DNA of 64,000 nucleotides from NCBI RefSeq assembly GCF_024330105.1, contig NZ_JANDHW010000010.1, positions 33,830 through 97,829 on the forward strand. The letters are read 5' to 3'. Shown here in pieces: positions 34,333 to 43,345 of this stretch. The notes below the pieces were generated by a model. It had not been told where the DNA came from. It did no database searches and was given only the letters and a program-made list of their open reading frames with translations. Source of the stretch: Coprobacter tertius. Lineage in GTDB: Bacteria > Bacteroidota > Bacteroidia > Bacteroidales > Coprobacteraceae. Positions within the stretch are counted from its first letter, which is position 1, and each line of letters starts with the position of its first letter. The position numbers and the translations under genes were made by a program.

Positions 34333-35799
34333 ATGAATATCATAAATATAAAGAAAAGTTTCGTTGCTGTTCTTACTGTATTATTGCTTTCAGGTTGTGT
34401 CGACCTCAACGAAGATCTTACCGGACAACCGACTCCCGATAAGTTTTTTCAGACGCTGACCGATTTCGACAGTTTTATTTCGGGAGCATATACCCCTCTT
34501 GTTATTCTATACGGTACCGATGTCCCTTATGTCGCTGGCGCAGGTGCTGAGGATATTTTTACACCGGTAGTTCGCTGGAAAGGATTTGAAGAGGCCGATA
34601 TAAACGATGTGGGTAACCCTGATGAAATAACGAATGAACTCTGGAATGCGTATTATTCGAGTATCAGTTCGTGTAACACGATGATACAGATAATTAAGGG
34701 AAATACAAAATTTCAGCCAGAGCAATTAAATCCCATCGAAGGAGAAGCTTTGTTTCTGAGAGCTTTCAATTATTTTCAACTGGTGCGATGGTTCGGAGAA
34801 GTTCCTTTGTTGCTCGAAGATAATCAGCAAAATGCGGCAACGGAACCGCAGGTTTCGGTATCGGTTCTGTATGATCAGATAGAAAATGACCTGAAAGCAG
34901 CGGAAACGATGTTGCCTATAAAACAAAATGATGTAAGCCGACCCACTCGTTGGGCGGCCAAGGCACTGCTGGCTAAGGTGTATCTCGCCAGAGCCGGTTT
35001 TCCTTTGAATGAAACGGCATATTACGCCAAAGCGCGGGATAAAGCCTGGGAAGTGATAGAAAACGATAAAATATATTCTTTGGAGAACAAATTTTTCGAT
35101 TTATGGCTATGGGAAAATAGGATGACCAATACCGAATTTATATTTACATTTTATGCCAGTTCTTCTAATGGAACAGGTGGGTATGTAAACCGTGCCGTAC
35201 GTCCGTCGGATGCGGTAGAAGGGGGTTGGGGCGATTTTACCGGTGACAAGCGTTTTCTCGAAAAATTTCCCAAGGGGGATGAAAGCAGAGTAGAAGGGAC
35301 TTTTTATTTGACATTAAGTGACGGTACTCCCTGGGAAAAATCCTATGCCGCTCAACCCTATGTGGGTAAACTCAGGGATGGTGGAAGTAAAAGCGGGGGA
35401 TATTACGGACAGCCTACATCGGATAAAGCCGACGGATTTTATTGTATGCTGCGTTACTCGGATTTATTATTGATATATGCCGAATCGGCTAACTTGGCCG
35501 AGGGAGCACCCTCGGAAAGAGCCTATGACGCTATAAACAAAGTTCGTAGACGAGCCGGTCTGACCGATTTGTCGGGGCTCACTACGACACAGTTCGATCA
35601 TGCGGTGTTGGATGAGCGAAACTGGGAATTGGCTTTCGAATGCAATCGATGGTTCGATCTTTGCCGTCGTCATATCCTGAAAGAAACGATAAAAAATTAT
35701 TATCCCGATACGAATATCGACGATCACAATTATCTTTTACCGAAACCTATCGCCCAGTTGACGATCATGACGGGCGTAAGACAGAATCCCGGATATTGA
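34333..35799 (+). CDS. SusD/RagB-type glycan-binding lipoprotein
   Basis: 488 aa from the ATG at 34333 (MNIINIKKSFVAVLTVLLLSGC); an upstream in-frame ATG would overlap susC. Lipobox LSGC with Cys about residue 22 and acidic following residues (VDLNEDL) suggest surface export. SusD fold signatures: 'LTDFDSFISGAYTPL', the TPR-like helices 'EGEALFLRAFNYFQLVRWFGEVPLL', 'RWAAKALLAKVYLARAG', and the C-terminal 'LDERNWELAFECNRWFDLCRR' and 'YLLPKPIAQL'. It caps the SusC transporter and binds the glycan. 22 nt after susC. Confidence 0.95.
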   Translation: MNIINIKKSFVAVLTVLLLSGCVDLNEDLTGQPTPDKFFQTLTDFDSFISGAYTPLVILYGTDVPYVAGAGAEDIFTPVVRWKGFEEADINDVGNPDEITNELWNAYYSSISSCNTMIQIIKGNTKFQPEQLNPIEGEALFLRAFNYFQLVRWFGEVPLLLEDNQQNAATEPQVSVSVLYDQIENDLKAAETMLPIKQNDVSRPTRWAAKALLAKVYLARAGFPLNETAYYAKARDKAWEVIENDKIYSLENKFFDLWLWENRMTNTEFIFTFYASSSNGTGGYVNRAVRPSDAVEGGWGDFTGDKRFLEKFPKGDESRVEGTFYLTLSDGTPWEKSYAAQPYVGKLRDGGSKSGGYYGQPTSDKADGFYCMLRYSDLLLIYAESANLAEGAPSERAYDAINKVRRRAGLTDLSGLTTTQFDHAVLDERNWELAFECNRWFDLCRRHILKETIKNYYPDTNIDDHNYLLPKPIAQLTIMTGVRQNPGY

Positions 35800-35831
35800 T
35801 TTTAATGCTAATATTAAAAGAATAAAATAGT

Positions 35832-36884
35832 ATGAAAAAAGAAATATATTTATTCGTTATCTTATTAACGGTTACCATCGGTATAATTTCATGTAACGAT
35901 GATGGATATCCCGATAATCCGACGATTGTTTCCCCTTTGTCGGGATTGATACTGACGGTAAACGGTGAAGATTATACCGCCGTACCGCAATTGCTGGAGA
36001 ACGGGTCTTTGAGCCGTACTTATATTTTATCGGTGAAAAAACCGGCGACGACAGCTGTTGTAAAATACATCAGTGTGGCCGATGCGGGTACTTCCGTAAA
36101 TATATCGGTCGGCAGTACAGTGACTTTTGTCGATAACAAATTCCAGATAGTTTTATCTAAGGAAGACCGCAAAGAAACGTATGATATAGAAATGGTTTAT
36201 AATCCTCCTCCTTTTCTGTATGTCGTAAAATCGGGCGATAAAGATAAATCGGGAAACAAGTATTATTTAGATACGGAGAAAGCACCTCGAATAGCTTCTG
36301 CTGATTATGACGATAAGTATGAAGGCTATATCGATCTCACGAAAACAGACTGGGATAATATCGGCCTTGTTCAATCCGATAAGGGAAATTATTTCGATGT
36401 AAGCGCGGGGCTATCCGGTTCACAATCTTTCGGTTCCTTTACGCTGGTTATGAAAGAATCTCCCGGTACAGGATATTTTCCCTGTGACGGACCGTGGGGA
36501 AACTGGAAAACTACAGCCGATAATTCGGATATTGTTTCTCCGGGCATTTGGAAAATCGATTTCGATGCCGCTACCAACCAGATGACATTACTCGAAACGC
36601 AATGGGCAATAACCGGTTCGGCAACAAGCTCTTTAAAGGCTATGACTTATATAGCTGAAAGCGGGAAATGGAGTCTCACCACTGAATTGTCGGAGGGGAG
36701 TATCAAATTTACGACGATTCCCGTAAATTCAGATGATCCTGTTATCGTTTACGGAGTATCAGACGGGCTTTCGAAATTATCGGAAGATGGAGGCGAAATA
36801 ATGGTTGAGGCTGCCGGCACTTATACGGTGGAAATGGATTTAAGCCAATCTCCTTTTTATGACTATACTTTAATTAAAAATTAA
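35832..36884 (+). CDS. SusE-position glycan-binding lipoprotein, hypothetical
   Basis: 350 aa. Lipoprotein signal with Cys at about residue 21 ('IGIISCNDDG'). Residues about 30-125 look like an Ig-like/DUF1735-type N-terminal module ('GLILTVNGEDYTAVPQLL'); the rest has beta-rich segments, with 'WAITGSATSS...GKWSLTTELSEGSIKF' resembling the binding modules of SusE/SusF-like proteins. Likely a surface glycan-binding protein of the SusCD operon (33-nt gap). I cannot assign a named family with certainty; one of the DUF5100-series SusE-like families would fit. Confidence 0.65.
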   Translation: MKKEIYLFVILLTVTIGIISCNDDGYPDNPTIVSPLSGLILTVNGEDYTAVPQLLENGSLSRTYILSVKKPATTAVVKYISVADAGTSVNISVGSTVTFVDNKFQIVLSKEDRKETYDIEMVYNPPPFLYVVKSGDKDKSGNKYYLDTEKAPRIASADYDDKYEGYIDLTKTDWDNIGLVQSDKGNYFDVSAGLSGSQSFGSFTLVMKESPGTGYFPCDGPWGNWKTTADNSDIVSPGIWKIDFDAATNQMTLLETQWAITGSATSSLKAMTYIAESGKWSLTTELSEGSIKFTTIPVNSDDPVIVYGVSDGLSKLSEDGGEIMVEAAGTYTVEMDLSQSPFYDYTLIKN

Positions 36885-36895
36885 CTGCAGAGATC

Positions 36896-38611
36896 ATGAA
36901 ACTACAATTATCTACCCTGGGTATTTTGTTTTTACTGATTTTTAGTTCGATTGCCTGCACAGATAAAAAGCCCGAGAACGAAAGTGACAGTCTTTTACCG
37001 CCCGATACGCCAGTGACATCTGTACTGAAAGGTTCCTTTGAAAGTAAATTTATACGTTATGAGAAGGGGCGTAAATTTGCCGGACAAACATCCGAATCGC
37101 TGGTAACGACGGTATGGAACGATACTGTTTGGCAAAACGACAGAGTACATAAACAGATTGTATTATGGACCGAGGAGAAGAGATACGACAATCTTACTTA
37201 TGAGGTTTCTGATCTTATCGGCGGTAAGGGTAGCATACCGTCATCGAGGGTACGCCTTCGTTTCCCTTCATATATAACCGGAGATACCGAAGCGCTTACC
37301 TGCGGAGAATATACGGTGCGTCATTCGGCGCAGATTGCCGATGCCCTGTCTGAATCGACAGTAAAAACGCTCACCGAATCAGATCCAGTAAAGATATGGG
37401 TGACAATAGATATTCCCCCGGAAACCGTTCCCGGGGAATACTCTGGTACGCTTACCGTGAAGTCCGACGGTGAAGAGCAGCAGATATTCACGATTAAGTT
37501 ACTGGTAGTAAACCACTGTTTACCGCCGGTTTCCGAATGGTCTTTCCATCTCGATCTGTGGCAATTTCCGTTTCAGTTGGCGAGCCTTTGTATGAAAGAC
37601 GGTAAACCCATCCAGCCATTCTCTGATGAATATTTTACGCTGGTAAAACCTTATTACGAGTTGTTGGCCGATGCGGGACAGAGCGCCATAACCACTTATA
37701 TTAAAGATGGCGCTTTCGATAAAGGACAGACTATGGTTAAATGGACCCGGAACGGAAATGATACTTGGAGTTTCGATTATACCGATTTCGATCGATTTGT
37801 AGAAAAAATGATGACATGGGGGATTACGCGGCAAATCGATTGTTTTTCTCTGGTGGGTTGGGATACTTCTATCGGGTATTTTGATGCTTCGGGTGCGAAA
37901 AAAACACTCGGGTTAAAAGTGGGAAGCGATGAGTATAATACGGTGTGGACAGTGTTTCTGGATTCTTTCAGATCGCATTTAAAAAACAAGGGCTGGTTCG
38001 ATAAAGCGGTATTGTATATGGATGAAATCAAGGAGGAAGAAATGAGGGCTGTCGTTTCGCTTATTACGAATCATGATAAGGAATGGAAGATCGGATTAGC
38101 GGGTAGTGATGTCTCTTCGGATATAGAAAATGTTCTCTATGATTATAGCAGTTTATTGGGACATGATCCTGAAACGAGAACCCCGGTATCTACTTTTTAT
38201 ACCAGTTGTGCCCAAAGTTTTCCTAATAATTTTGTCACTCTTCAGACAAATCCCGCGGAAATGGCCTGGATGGCTTGGTATGCAAAAGCCAAAGGTTTTG
38301 ACGGATATTTACGTTGGGCGTATGATTATTGGACTAAGACAGATCCTAAAAACATACAGGACCGGTCTAACGCATCCGGTGACTTTAATATGATATACCG
38401 TTCGGGAAATACATATAACAGTACTCCGGTATCGAGTATCCGTTTCGAATTGTTGCGGGAAGGAATACAGGATTATGAGAAAATGCGCATATTATCCGAC
38501 AACCGTATAAATCCGGCTGTTCAGAAGTTTGTCTCTACCTCGGGAAATAATGCAATGAAGCTGGTTATGGAAGCCGAGTATTTGCTGAAAAAACTTTCGA
38601 CCGGGCAATAA
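36896..38611 (+). CDS. GH123-like lipoprotein (DUF4091)
   Basis: 571 aa. Lipobox Cys at residue 21 ('SSIACTDKK'). N-terminal beta-sandwich about 40-205, then a TIM-barrel-like DUF4091 domain. The Asp-Glu pair D376-E377 in 'AVLYMDEIKEEE' matches the catalytic DE of GH123, a family that uses substrate-assisted catalysis to release beta-linked GalNAc. The C-terminal 'FELLREGIQDYEKMRIL' is characteristic of DUF4091. In the same operon as the GH20 gene; probable target is N-acetylgalactosamine of glycosaminoglycans, glycosphingolipids or mucin. Activity is inferred. Confidence 0.8.
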   Translation: MKLQLSTLGILFLLIFSSIACTDKKPENESDSLLPPDTPVTSVLKGSFESKFIRYEKGRKFAGQTSESLVTTVWNDTVWQNDRVHKQIVLWTEEKRYDNLTYEVSDLIGGKGSIPSSRVRLRFPSYITGDTEALTCGEYTVRHSAQIADALSESTVKTLTESDPVKIWVTIDIPPETVPGEYSGTLTVKSDGEEQQIFTIKLLVVNHCLPPVSEWSFHLDLWQFPFQLASLCMKDGKPIQPFSDEYFTLVKPYYELLADAGQSAITTYIKDGAFDKGQTMVKWTRNGNDTWSFDYTDFDRFVEKMMTWGITRQIDCFSLVGWDTSIGYFDASGAKKTLGLKVGSDEYNTVWTVFLDSFRSHLKNKGWFDKAVLYMDEIKEEEMRAVVSLITNHDKEWKIGLAGSDVSSDIENVLYDYSSLLGHDPETRTPVSTFYTSCAQSFPNNFVTLQTNPAEMAWMAWYAKAKGFDGYLRWAYDYWTKTDPKNIQDRSNASGDFNMIYRSGNTYNSTPVSSIRFELLREGIQDYEKMRILSDNRINPAVQKFVSTSGNNAMKLVMEAEYLLKKLSTGQ

Positions 38612-38716
38612 GGGCAAATATTTATTAGAAATTTTTGATGGGGAAAAGCGATAATGATCTTATATAAAAAGATGGCTATAGCTTGGAATTTAATAATTAA
38701 TGATTAAAATTTTATC

Positions 38717-39517
38717 ATGAAAACAATTGTATTTTTATTATTTTTGTGTTGGTCTGTAGTAAATATTTTTGCACAGGACCAATTGATTTATGTTACCGGT
38801 TCGATGAATAGCTGGGCAGAAGCAGACGACGGTTGGAAATTAACGCCAACGGGTGAAAATAATATGTACAGACTTGAGAAAACATTAACTGCCGGAGATT
38901 ATGAATATCAGTTGATTAACGGTACGTGGGGCGATGGCAGCATTGTTTCGGAAGGTACACATAAAATAAGCCTTTCCGAGGAAAAAACGGTTACTTTTTG
39001 GGCGCTTTCTCCTACGAATTTTTATTGTAGTGAGGATATTTTTTATGTGATAGGAACGGCTATGGGAACCGACTTGGACTGGAGTCTGTCTACCGCAAAG
39101 AAAATGACTAAAAAAGGTACTATCGTTTATTGGACGGGAGAGGTAACCGAAGGCGGACTTTTTAAAATCATAAAGATACATGACGAGGTGGGTTATTGGG
39201 GGGATATTACTCCCGAGAATATAAGATGTGATATTGGAGGTACGGTAACCGCAAAGTTAGATCTCAGCACATTGTCCGTAAGTGTAAGTGAAGGTTCGTT
39301 AGATGGGGTCGATAAAATAAATGACGGATTTCAAATTAATGTCGGTAAGGGGTATGTGCTTATTAATGCAAACGATAAGACAGAAATCTCTATTCATTCA
39401 ATCGAAGGAAAGCTGATCGACCACAAACTCTTTACCGGAAGTAATTTTTTCCCGTTGGAGAAAGGTATATATATTATCAGAATGAATGGAAAAACGAAAA
39501 AAATAGTAGTTCCTTAA
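38717..39517 (+). CDS. Secreted protein with two SusF/SusE-like modules and a C-terminal sorting-like domain
   Basis: 266 aa. Signal peptide 1-19 (IFAQ), no lipobox. Two tandem beta-sandwich modules: 'IYVTGSMNSWAEADDGWKL' (about 24-100) and 'FYVIGTAMGTDLDWSLSTA' (about 112-195), alike in their opening 'Y-V-x-G' strand and similar to SusE/SusF starch-binding-type domains. The last ~70 residues ('ISIHSIEGKLIDHKLFTG', 'FPLEKGIYIIRMNGKTKKIVVP') look like a type IX secretion C-terminal domain (GIYII...KKIVV). Likely a surface glycan-binding protein. It lies in a 105-nt gap after the GH123-like gene and before GH20. Confidence 0.65.
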   Translation: MKTIVFLLFLCWSVVNIFAQDQLIYVTGSMNSWAEADDGWKLTPTGENNMYRLEKTLTAGDYEYQLINGTWGDGSIVSEGTHKISLSEEKTVTFWALSPTNFYCSEDIFYVIGTAMGTDLDWSLSTAKKMTKKGTIVYWTGEVTEGGLFKIIKIHDEVGYWGDITPENIRCDIGGTVTAKLDLSTLSVSVSEGSLDGVDKINDGFQINVGKGYVLINANDKTEISIHSIEGKLIDHKLFTGSNFFPLEKGIYIIRMNGKTKKIVVP

Positions 39518-39560
39518 TCATAAAAATAGTTTTGTTTACTGAATTAAATTACTTTTAAAT

Positions 39561-41657
39561 ATGAAAAAAAACACGTTTTACCGATTGTTCCTTTCCATTT
39601 CTCTTATGTGTTTTTTCTTTCCGGTTAAAGCAGTAAATCCGATCGACGGTTTCCGAATTTTACCTTTACCGCAGAAAATCGAGATCGGGGAAAAAGGCGG
39701 CTTGATGGGAGATGAATTATCGCATATTACTGTAAAGGGGAATTTTACTGTTCCGGTATTGGGAGAATTGTTAGATCGTTTACCCGGGAAAAATGGTAAC
39801 GGTAAAGGTATAACGTTGATTCTAACCGACTCGGATACTCCAGTTTCTGCTGAAGGATATGTTCTGGAAGTTGGGAAAAAAGGAGTAACTATTTCTGCCA
39901 GAGCTCAGGCCGGTTTATTTTACGGATGTCAGACGATGGAACAATTGATGGAAGATAGCCGGGATTTCGGTTTATTGATTCCGTTTATGAAAATTACCGA
40001 TTATCCGGCTATATCTTATCGGGCCGTACACCTCGATACGAAACATCATCTCGACCGGACTGAATATTACTACCGCATGATCGACCGGTTGGCCCGGTAT
40101 AAGATAAACGGGATAATCTGGGAATTGGAAGATAAGCTGCGTTATTCACGACGCCCTGAGATAGGAGCTCCCAATGCGATCAGTAAACAAGAAATGCAGG
40201 CGATTTGCCGTTATGCGAAAGAAAGGCATATCGATATAAGCCCCCTGGTACAAGGTTTAGGACATGCGGGATTTATACTGAAACATCATTGGGAACTTCG
40301 GGAAAATCCGGCTAGCGATTGGGAATTTTGCCCCTCCGACCCGCGTACATACGAAGTTCAATTCGATCTTTACCGGGATGCTTTGGAGGCCATGCCCGAA
40401 AGTAAATATTTGCATGTCGGTGGAGATGAAATAACGGCTATAGGTATCGATGACCGTTGTAAAGCAACCGGAAAGAGTCCTTTCGAATTACAAATGGTAT
40501 GGTTGAAAAAAGTTTGTGATTTTGCCGTATCTCACGGTCGTACCCCTATATTCTGGGACGATATGCCTTTGAAATACGCAGATTTATGGGGTTTAATCAC
40601 AAACGATTTATCGGATGAAGAGGTGCTGAAGAATTGGAATACGAGTCGGCTGGATGAGGCGATAAAAATGTTCCCCCAAGATTGTATATATATGCGTTGG
40701 CAATATGGAGATCCTACCGGACTGGCACACCGGCTTTTATTAGATTGGTATCATAAAAACGGTCTTCGAGTAATGGCTGCGACAGCGGCTTCGATGGGAG
40801 ATACTCCGTTTATGCCAAGAAATAATTCCAGGGCACAGTATATACGAGATTTTTCTGAACTGGTGGCGCAAAACAATCTGGAAGGTATTCTTTCGACTGC
40901 CTGGGACGATGGTTCTCCGCATTTGGAAACAGTTATGCGAGGATTTATAGCGCAGGCAGAATATGGTTGGAATCCCGGTGGACGTACGATAGAAGAATTT
41001 ATAGATGCTCATGCTTGCCGGGAGTTCGGCTTGTCGGGAAAACAGATGCAGTTCTTATCCGAAATGGAGAAAGCCGCTTTTTTCTTCGATGGTGCCTTGG
41101 TAACTTCCGGGCATCGTAATCCGTCGTGGGGAGTGACGACAACATTTAAACTGATAGATTTACCCGACATAACAAATCCCGGCGAGTGGAGTGCGAAGTA
41201 TAAAAAGCTTTTAGATAGGGCACAAGAGGAATCGGTTCGTTATGGTATGATTGTAAACGGGTTGAATGAGGCCCGACGAAATGCATTACGTAATCGTTAT
41301 ACGTTGGAAGTGTACCGGCAAACCAGCAATTTACTGAATTATCCCGTACGATTATTAGAGGCTTTGGCTTTATATGACAAAGCCCCGAATACAGAGGGCA
41401 GGCAAGAGGCTCTTAAAACAATAGGAGCTGTTTGCGATTCGTTTTCGGTAGTAAAAAAAGATTTGGAAAATGTATATTCACAAACCCGGTTTATGCAGAA
41501 TCCGGATGGATATATTTCAGATCAGAATGATCATAATCATTTGGCGGCTTTGACAAATAATAGCGATTGGATTTTTTTATATGAAATGCCGATGGTAGAA
41601 AAGGTAAAAAAGTGGTTAGATAAAATGGAAATTCCGGTATCAGTTAATCGGAAATGA
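39561..41657 (+). CDS. GH20 beta-N-acetylhexosaminidase
   Basis: 698 aa. Signal peptide to about residue 24. GH20b-type N domain about 30-150; TIM barrel from about 152 ('YRAVHLDTKHHLDRTEYYYRMID'). Catalytic pair D289-E290 in 'YLHVGGDEI', with the supporting His at 285; the Trp-containing sites 'YMRWQYGD' and 'STAWDDGSPH' follow. Releases terminal beta-GlcNAc/GalNAc by substrate-assisted catalysis in the periplasm. The C-terminal ~180 residues are helical. Last gene of the sigma-controlled operon, followed by a strong terminator. Confidence 0.93.
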   Translation: MKKNTFYRLFLSISLMCFFFPVKAVNPIDGFRILPLPQKIEIGEKGGLMGDELSHITVKGNFTVPVLGELLDRLPGKNGNGKGITLILTDSDTPVSAEGYVLEVGKKGVTISARAQAGLFYGCQTMEQLMEDSRDFGLLIPFMKITDYPAISYRAVHLDTKHHLDRTEYYYRMIDRLARYKINGIIWELEDKLRYSRRPEIGAPNAISKQEMQAICRYAKERHIDISPLVQGLGHAGFILKHHWELRENPASDWEFCPSDPRTYEVQFDLYRDALEAMPESKYLHVGGDEITAIGIDDRCKATGKSPFELQMVWLKKVCDFAVSHGRTPIFWDDMPLKYADLWGLITNDLSDEEVLKNWNTSRLDEAIKMFPQDCIYMRWQYGDPTGLAHRLLLDWYHKNGLRVMAATAASMGDTPFMPRNNSRAQYIRDFSELVAQNNLEGILSTAWDDGSPHLETVMRGFIAQAEYGWNPGGRTIEEFIDAHACREFGLSGKQMQFLSEMEKAAFFFDGALVTSGHRNPSWGVTTTFKLIDLPDITNPGEWSAKYKKLLDRAQEESVRYGMIVNGLNEARRNALRNRYTLEVYRQTSNLLNYPVRLLEALALYDKAPNTEGRQEALKTIGAVCDSFSVVKKDLENVYSQTRFMQNPDGYISDQNDHNHLAALTNNSDWIFLYEMPMVEKVKKWLDKMEIPVSVNRK

Positions 41658-41658
41658 A

Positions 41659-41699
41659 AATATACCCGGGAGATAACATTTATTTCCCGGGTATATTAT
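41659..41699. terminator. Bidirectional terminator
   Basis: AATATACCCGGGA pairs with TCCCGGGTATATT around an AT loop, between the convergent GH20 and sulfatase genes. Confidence 0.85.
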
Positions 41700-41772
41700 A
41701 TCTGAAACCGAAATAATAAAGATTCTCGGTATCAGTTTTTTATCAAAATAACGCATCTGCCAGTAAATATAT

Positions 41773-43326
41773 TCAATATTGAATGATGTCGTTCAGAATT
41801 TTTTCTTGATACCAAGGATCGTCTATATCTTTAAGTAGTTTACCCATTTTATTACACAGCTCTTTAAAAATTTTTCCATTTGCCTCTACCGGTAAATTAC
41901 TCATCTGATAAGGATCTTTCAGGTCGTTAAAGAAGAGAATCTTATTTATTTTTTTTTCTCGGTTTATAAAAATAGCCAAAGTATACTCCTGAGTTTTAAT
42001 TCCCCGGGCCGACGGGAAGTAAGAAATTACATTGCCCGTTTTGTCTTTGTCACCGTCGAGATTTTGTATGTATAATATCCCTTCAGGTCGTTTTATCATT
42101 GAGTTTTCATCTAAAAATAACGACGAGAAATCGGTACCCTGTACGTTTTTGGGAACCTTGTTTCCTAAGCCCGCGAGTCCTAATACTGTAGGCATGATAT
42201 CGGGAGATGATAATAACAAATCGCTTTCGACGCGCGGTTTCAGTTTATCGGGATATCGTACGATAAAAGGAATATTCATTGCTTCGGAATAGGGGGAATT
42301 TTTTGGGTCGTCGGTATTCTGGCTGCACATGGTTTCTCCATGATCAGAAGCGAAAATAACAATTGTATTTTTATCGAGGCCGAGATCTTTTAGTGTTTGC
42401 AGGATACGACCGAACTCCCGGTCGACTCCGGAAACCGAAGCGAAATAAAAGGGTACATTAGCGGCTTTCTCCATTTGGGGATTGGCATTATCGCGTACTA
42501 ATAATTTTTTAACAGGCGTGTCTTTGTATAAATCATAATCTTCGGGCATACAGTCATCGATCGAACGATAAGGGCTGTGAGGCGGATTCATTCCTATCAT
42601 CATAAAAAACGGTTTTTTAGGATCTCTGACATGATGAGTATTTTTAAGATATTCGATAGCTTTATCGGCTTCGTGTTGGGGTGACCACTCTTTTATTTCA
42701 TGTCTTTTACCGGCTGTATCCCAATAATGGGGCGTTTTATGTACATCGTAAGTTCCGTATGAATACCAGTAATTAAATCCGTGTCGTCTCGAAGGAGGGG
42801 TATAGGCATCCCAAGCGGGAATTTTATCTTCTACGTATGTTCCCGGGTTTTGAGGATTATTAGGAGTAGGGTGATCTACATGTAATTTTCCGATATAGGC
42901 ACAATCATATCCGTTATGGCTGAAAACATCGCTGATACATTCTACGTCGGATCTTAAATTGCTGATCGGTCTGTCGGCATTGCAGTTAAGTGGTACTCCA
43001 CTTTTGTTGGGATACATTCCTGTAAGCAACATTCCGCGATGGGGGCTACTCAACGGGCAGTTGCTCATGGCCGAAGTAAGAACTACCGATTCTTTTGCGA
43101 ATTTATTCAGATTGGGAGTGATAACTGGATCTGGAGTATAATTTATTTTATCTCTGAATCCGTTTTCACGCCAGAATCCTAATGCCTGGTTTCTGAACTG
43201 GTCGGGGAAAATGTATATGACATTAGGCTGTTCGTATTTTTTAAACTTTTTGGTTTGGCTACATGCTCCTAATGAAATAATTGTTGCGGCAGAAAATAAT
43301 ACCGTCTGGCTTAATCGTATTATCAT
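41773..43326 (-). CDS. S1-family sulfatase with Ser-type formylglycine motif
   Basis: 517 aa lipoprotein (lipobox Cys about residue 22, 'SLGACSQ'). Alkaline-phosphatase-like fold: metal ligand D42 in 'IFPDQFR', formylglycine site S93-x-P95-x-R97 in 'LSSPHRGMLLTGMYP', later 'DHGETMCSQ' metal pair and 'HSPY' substrate His. The modified residue would be Ser instead of Cys, so maturation needs an anaerobic (anSME-type) enzyme, not in this window. Last gene of the operon with GH88 and PL8, 19 nt after PL8, so it should remove sulfate from chondroitin/dermatan sulfate units; which position cannot be read here. Confidence 0.9.
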   Translation of the reverse strand: MIIRLSQTVLFSAATIISLGACSQTKKFKKYEQPNVIYIFPDQFRNQALGFWRENGFRDKINYTPDPVITPNLNKFAKESVVLTSAMSNCPLSSPHRGMLLTGMYPNKSGVPLNCNADRPISNLRSDVECISDVFSHNGYDCAYIGKLHVDHPTPNNPQNPGTYVEDKIPAWDAYTPPSRRHGFNYWYSYGTYDVHKTPHYWDTAGKRHEIKEWSPQHEADKAIEYLKNTHHVRDPKKPFFMMIGMNPPHSPYRSIDDCMPEDYDLYKDTPVKKLLVRDNANPQMEKAANVPFYFASVSGVDREFGRILQTLKDLGLDKNTIVIFASDHGETMCSQNTDDPKNSPYSEAMNIPFIVRYPDKLKPRVESDLLLSSPDIMPTVLGLAGLGNKVPKNVQGTDFSSLFLDENSMIKRPEGILYIQNLDGDKDKTGNVISYFPSARGIKTQEYTLAIFINREKKINKILFFNDLKDPYQMSNLPVEANGKIFKELCNKMGKLLKDIDDPWYQEKILNDIIQY

Positions 43327-43345
43327 TTTATGAGTTTATCGTTAT

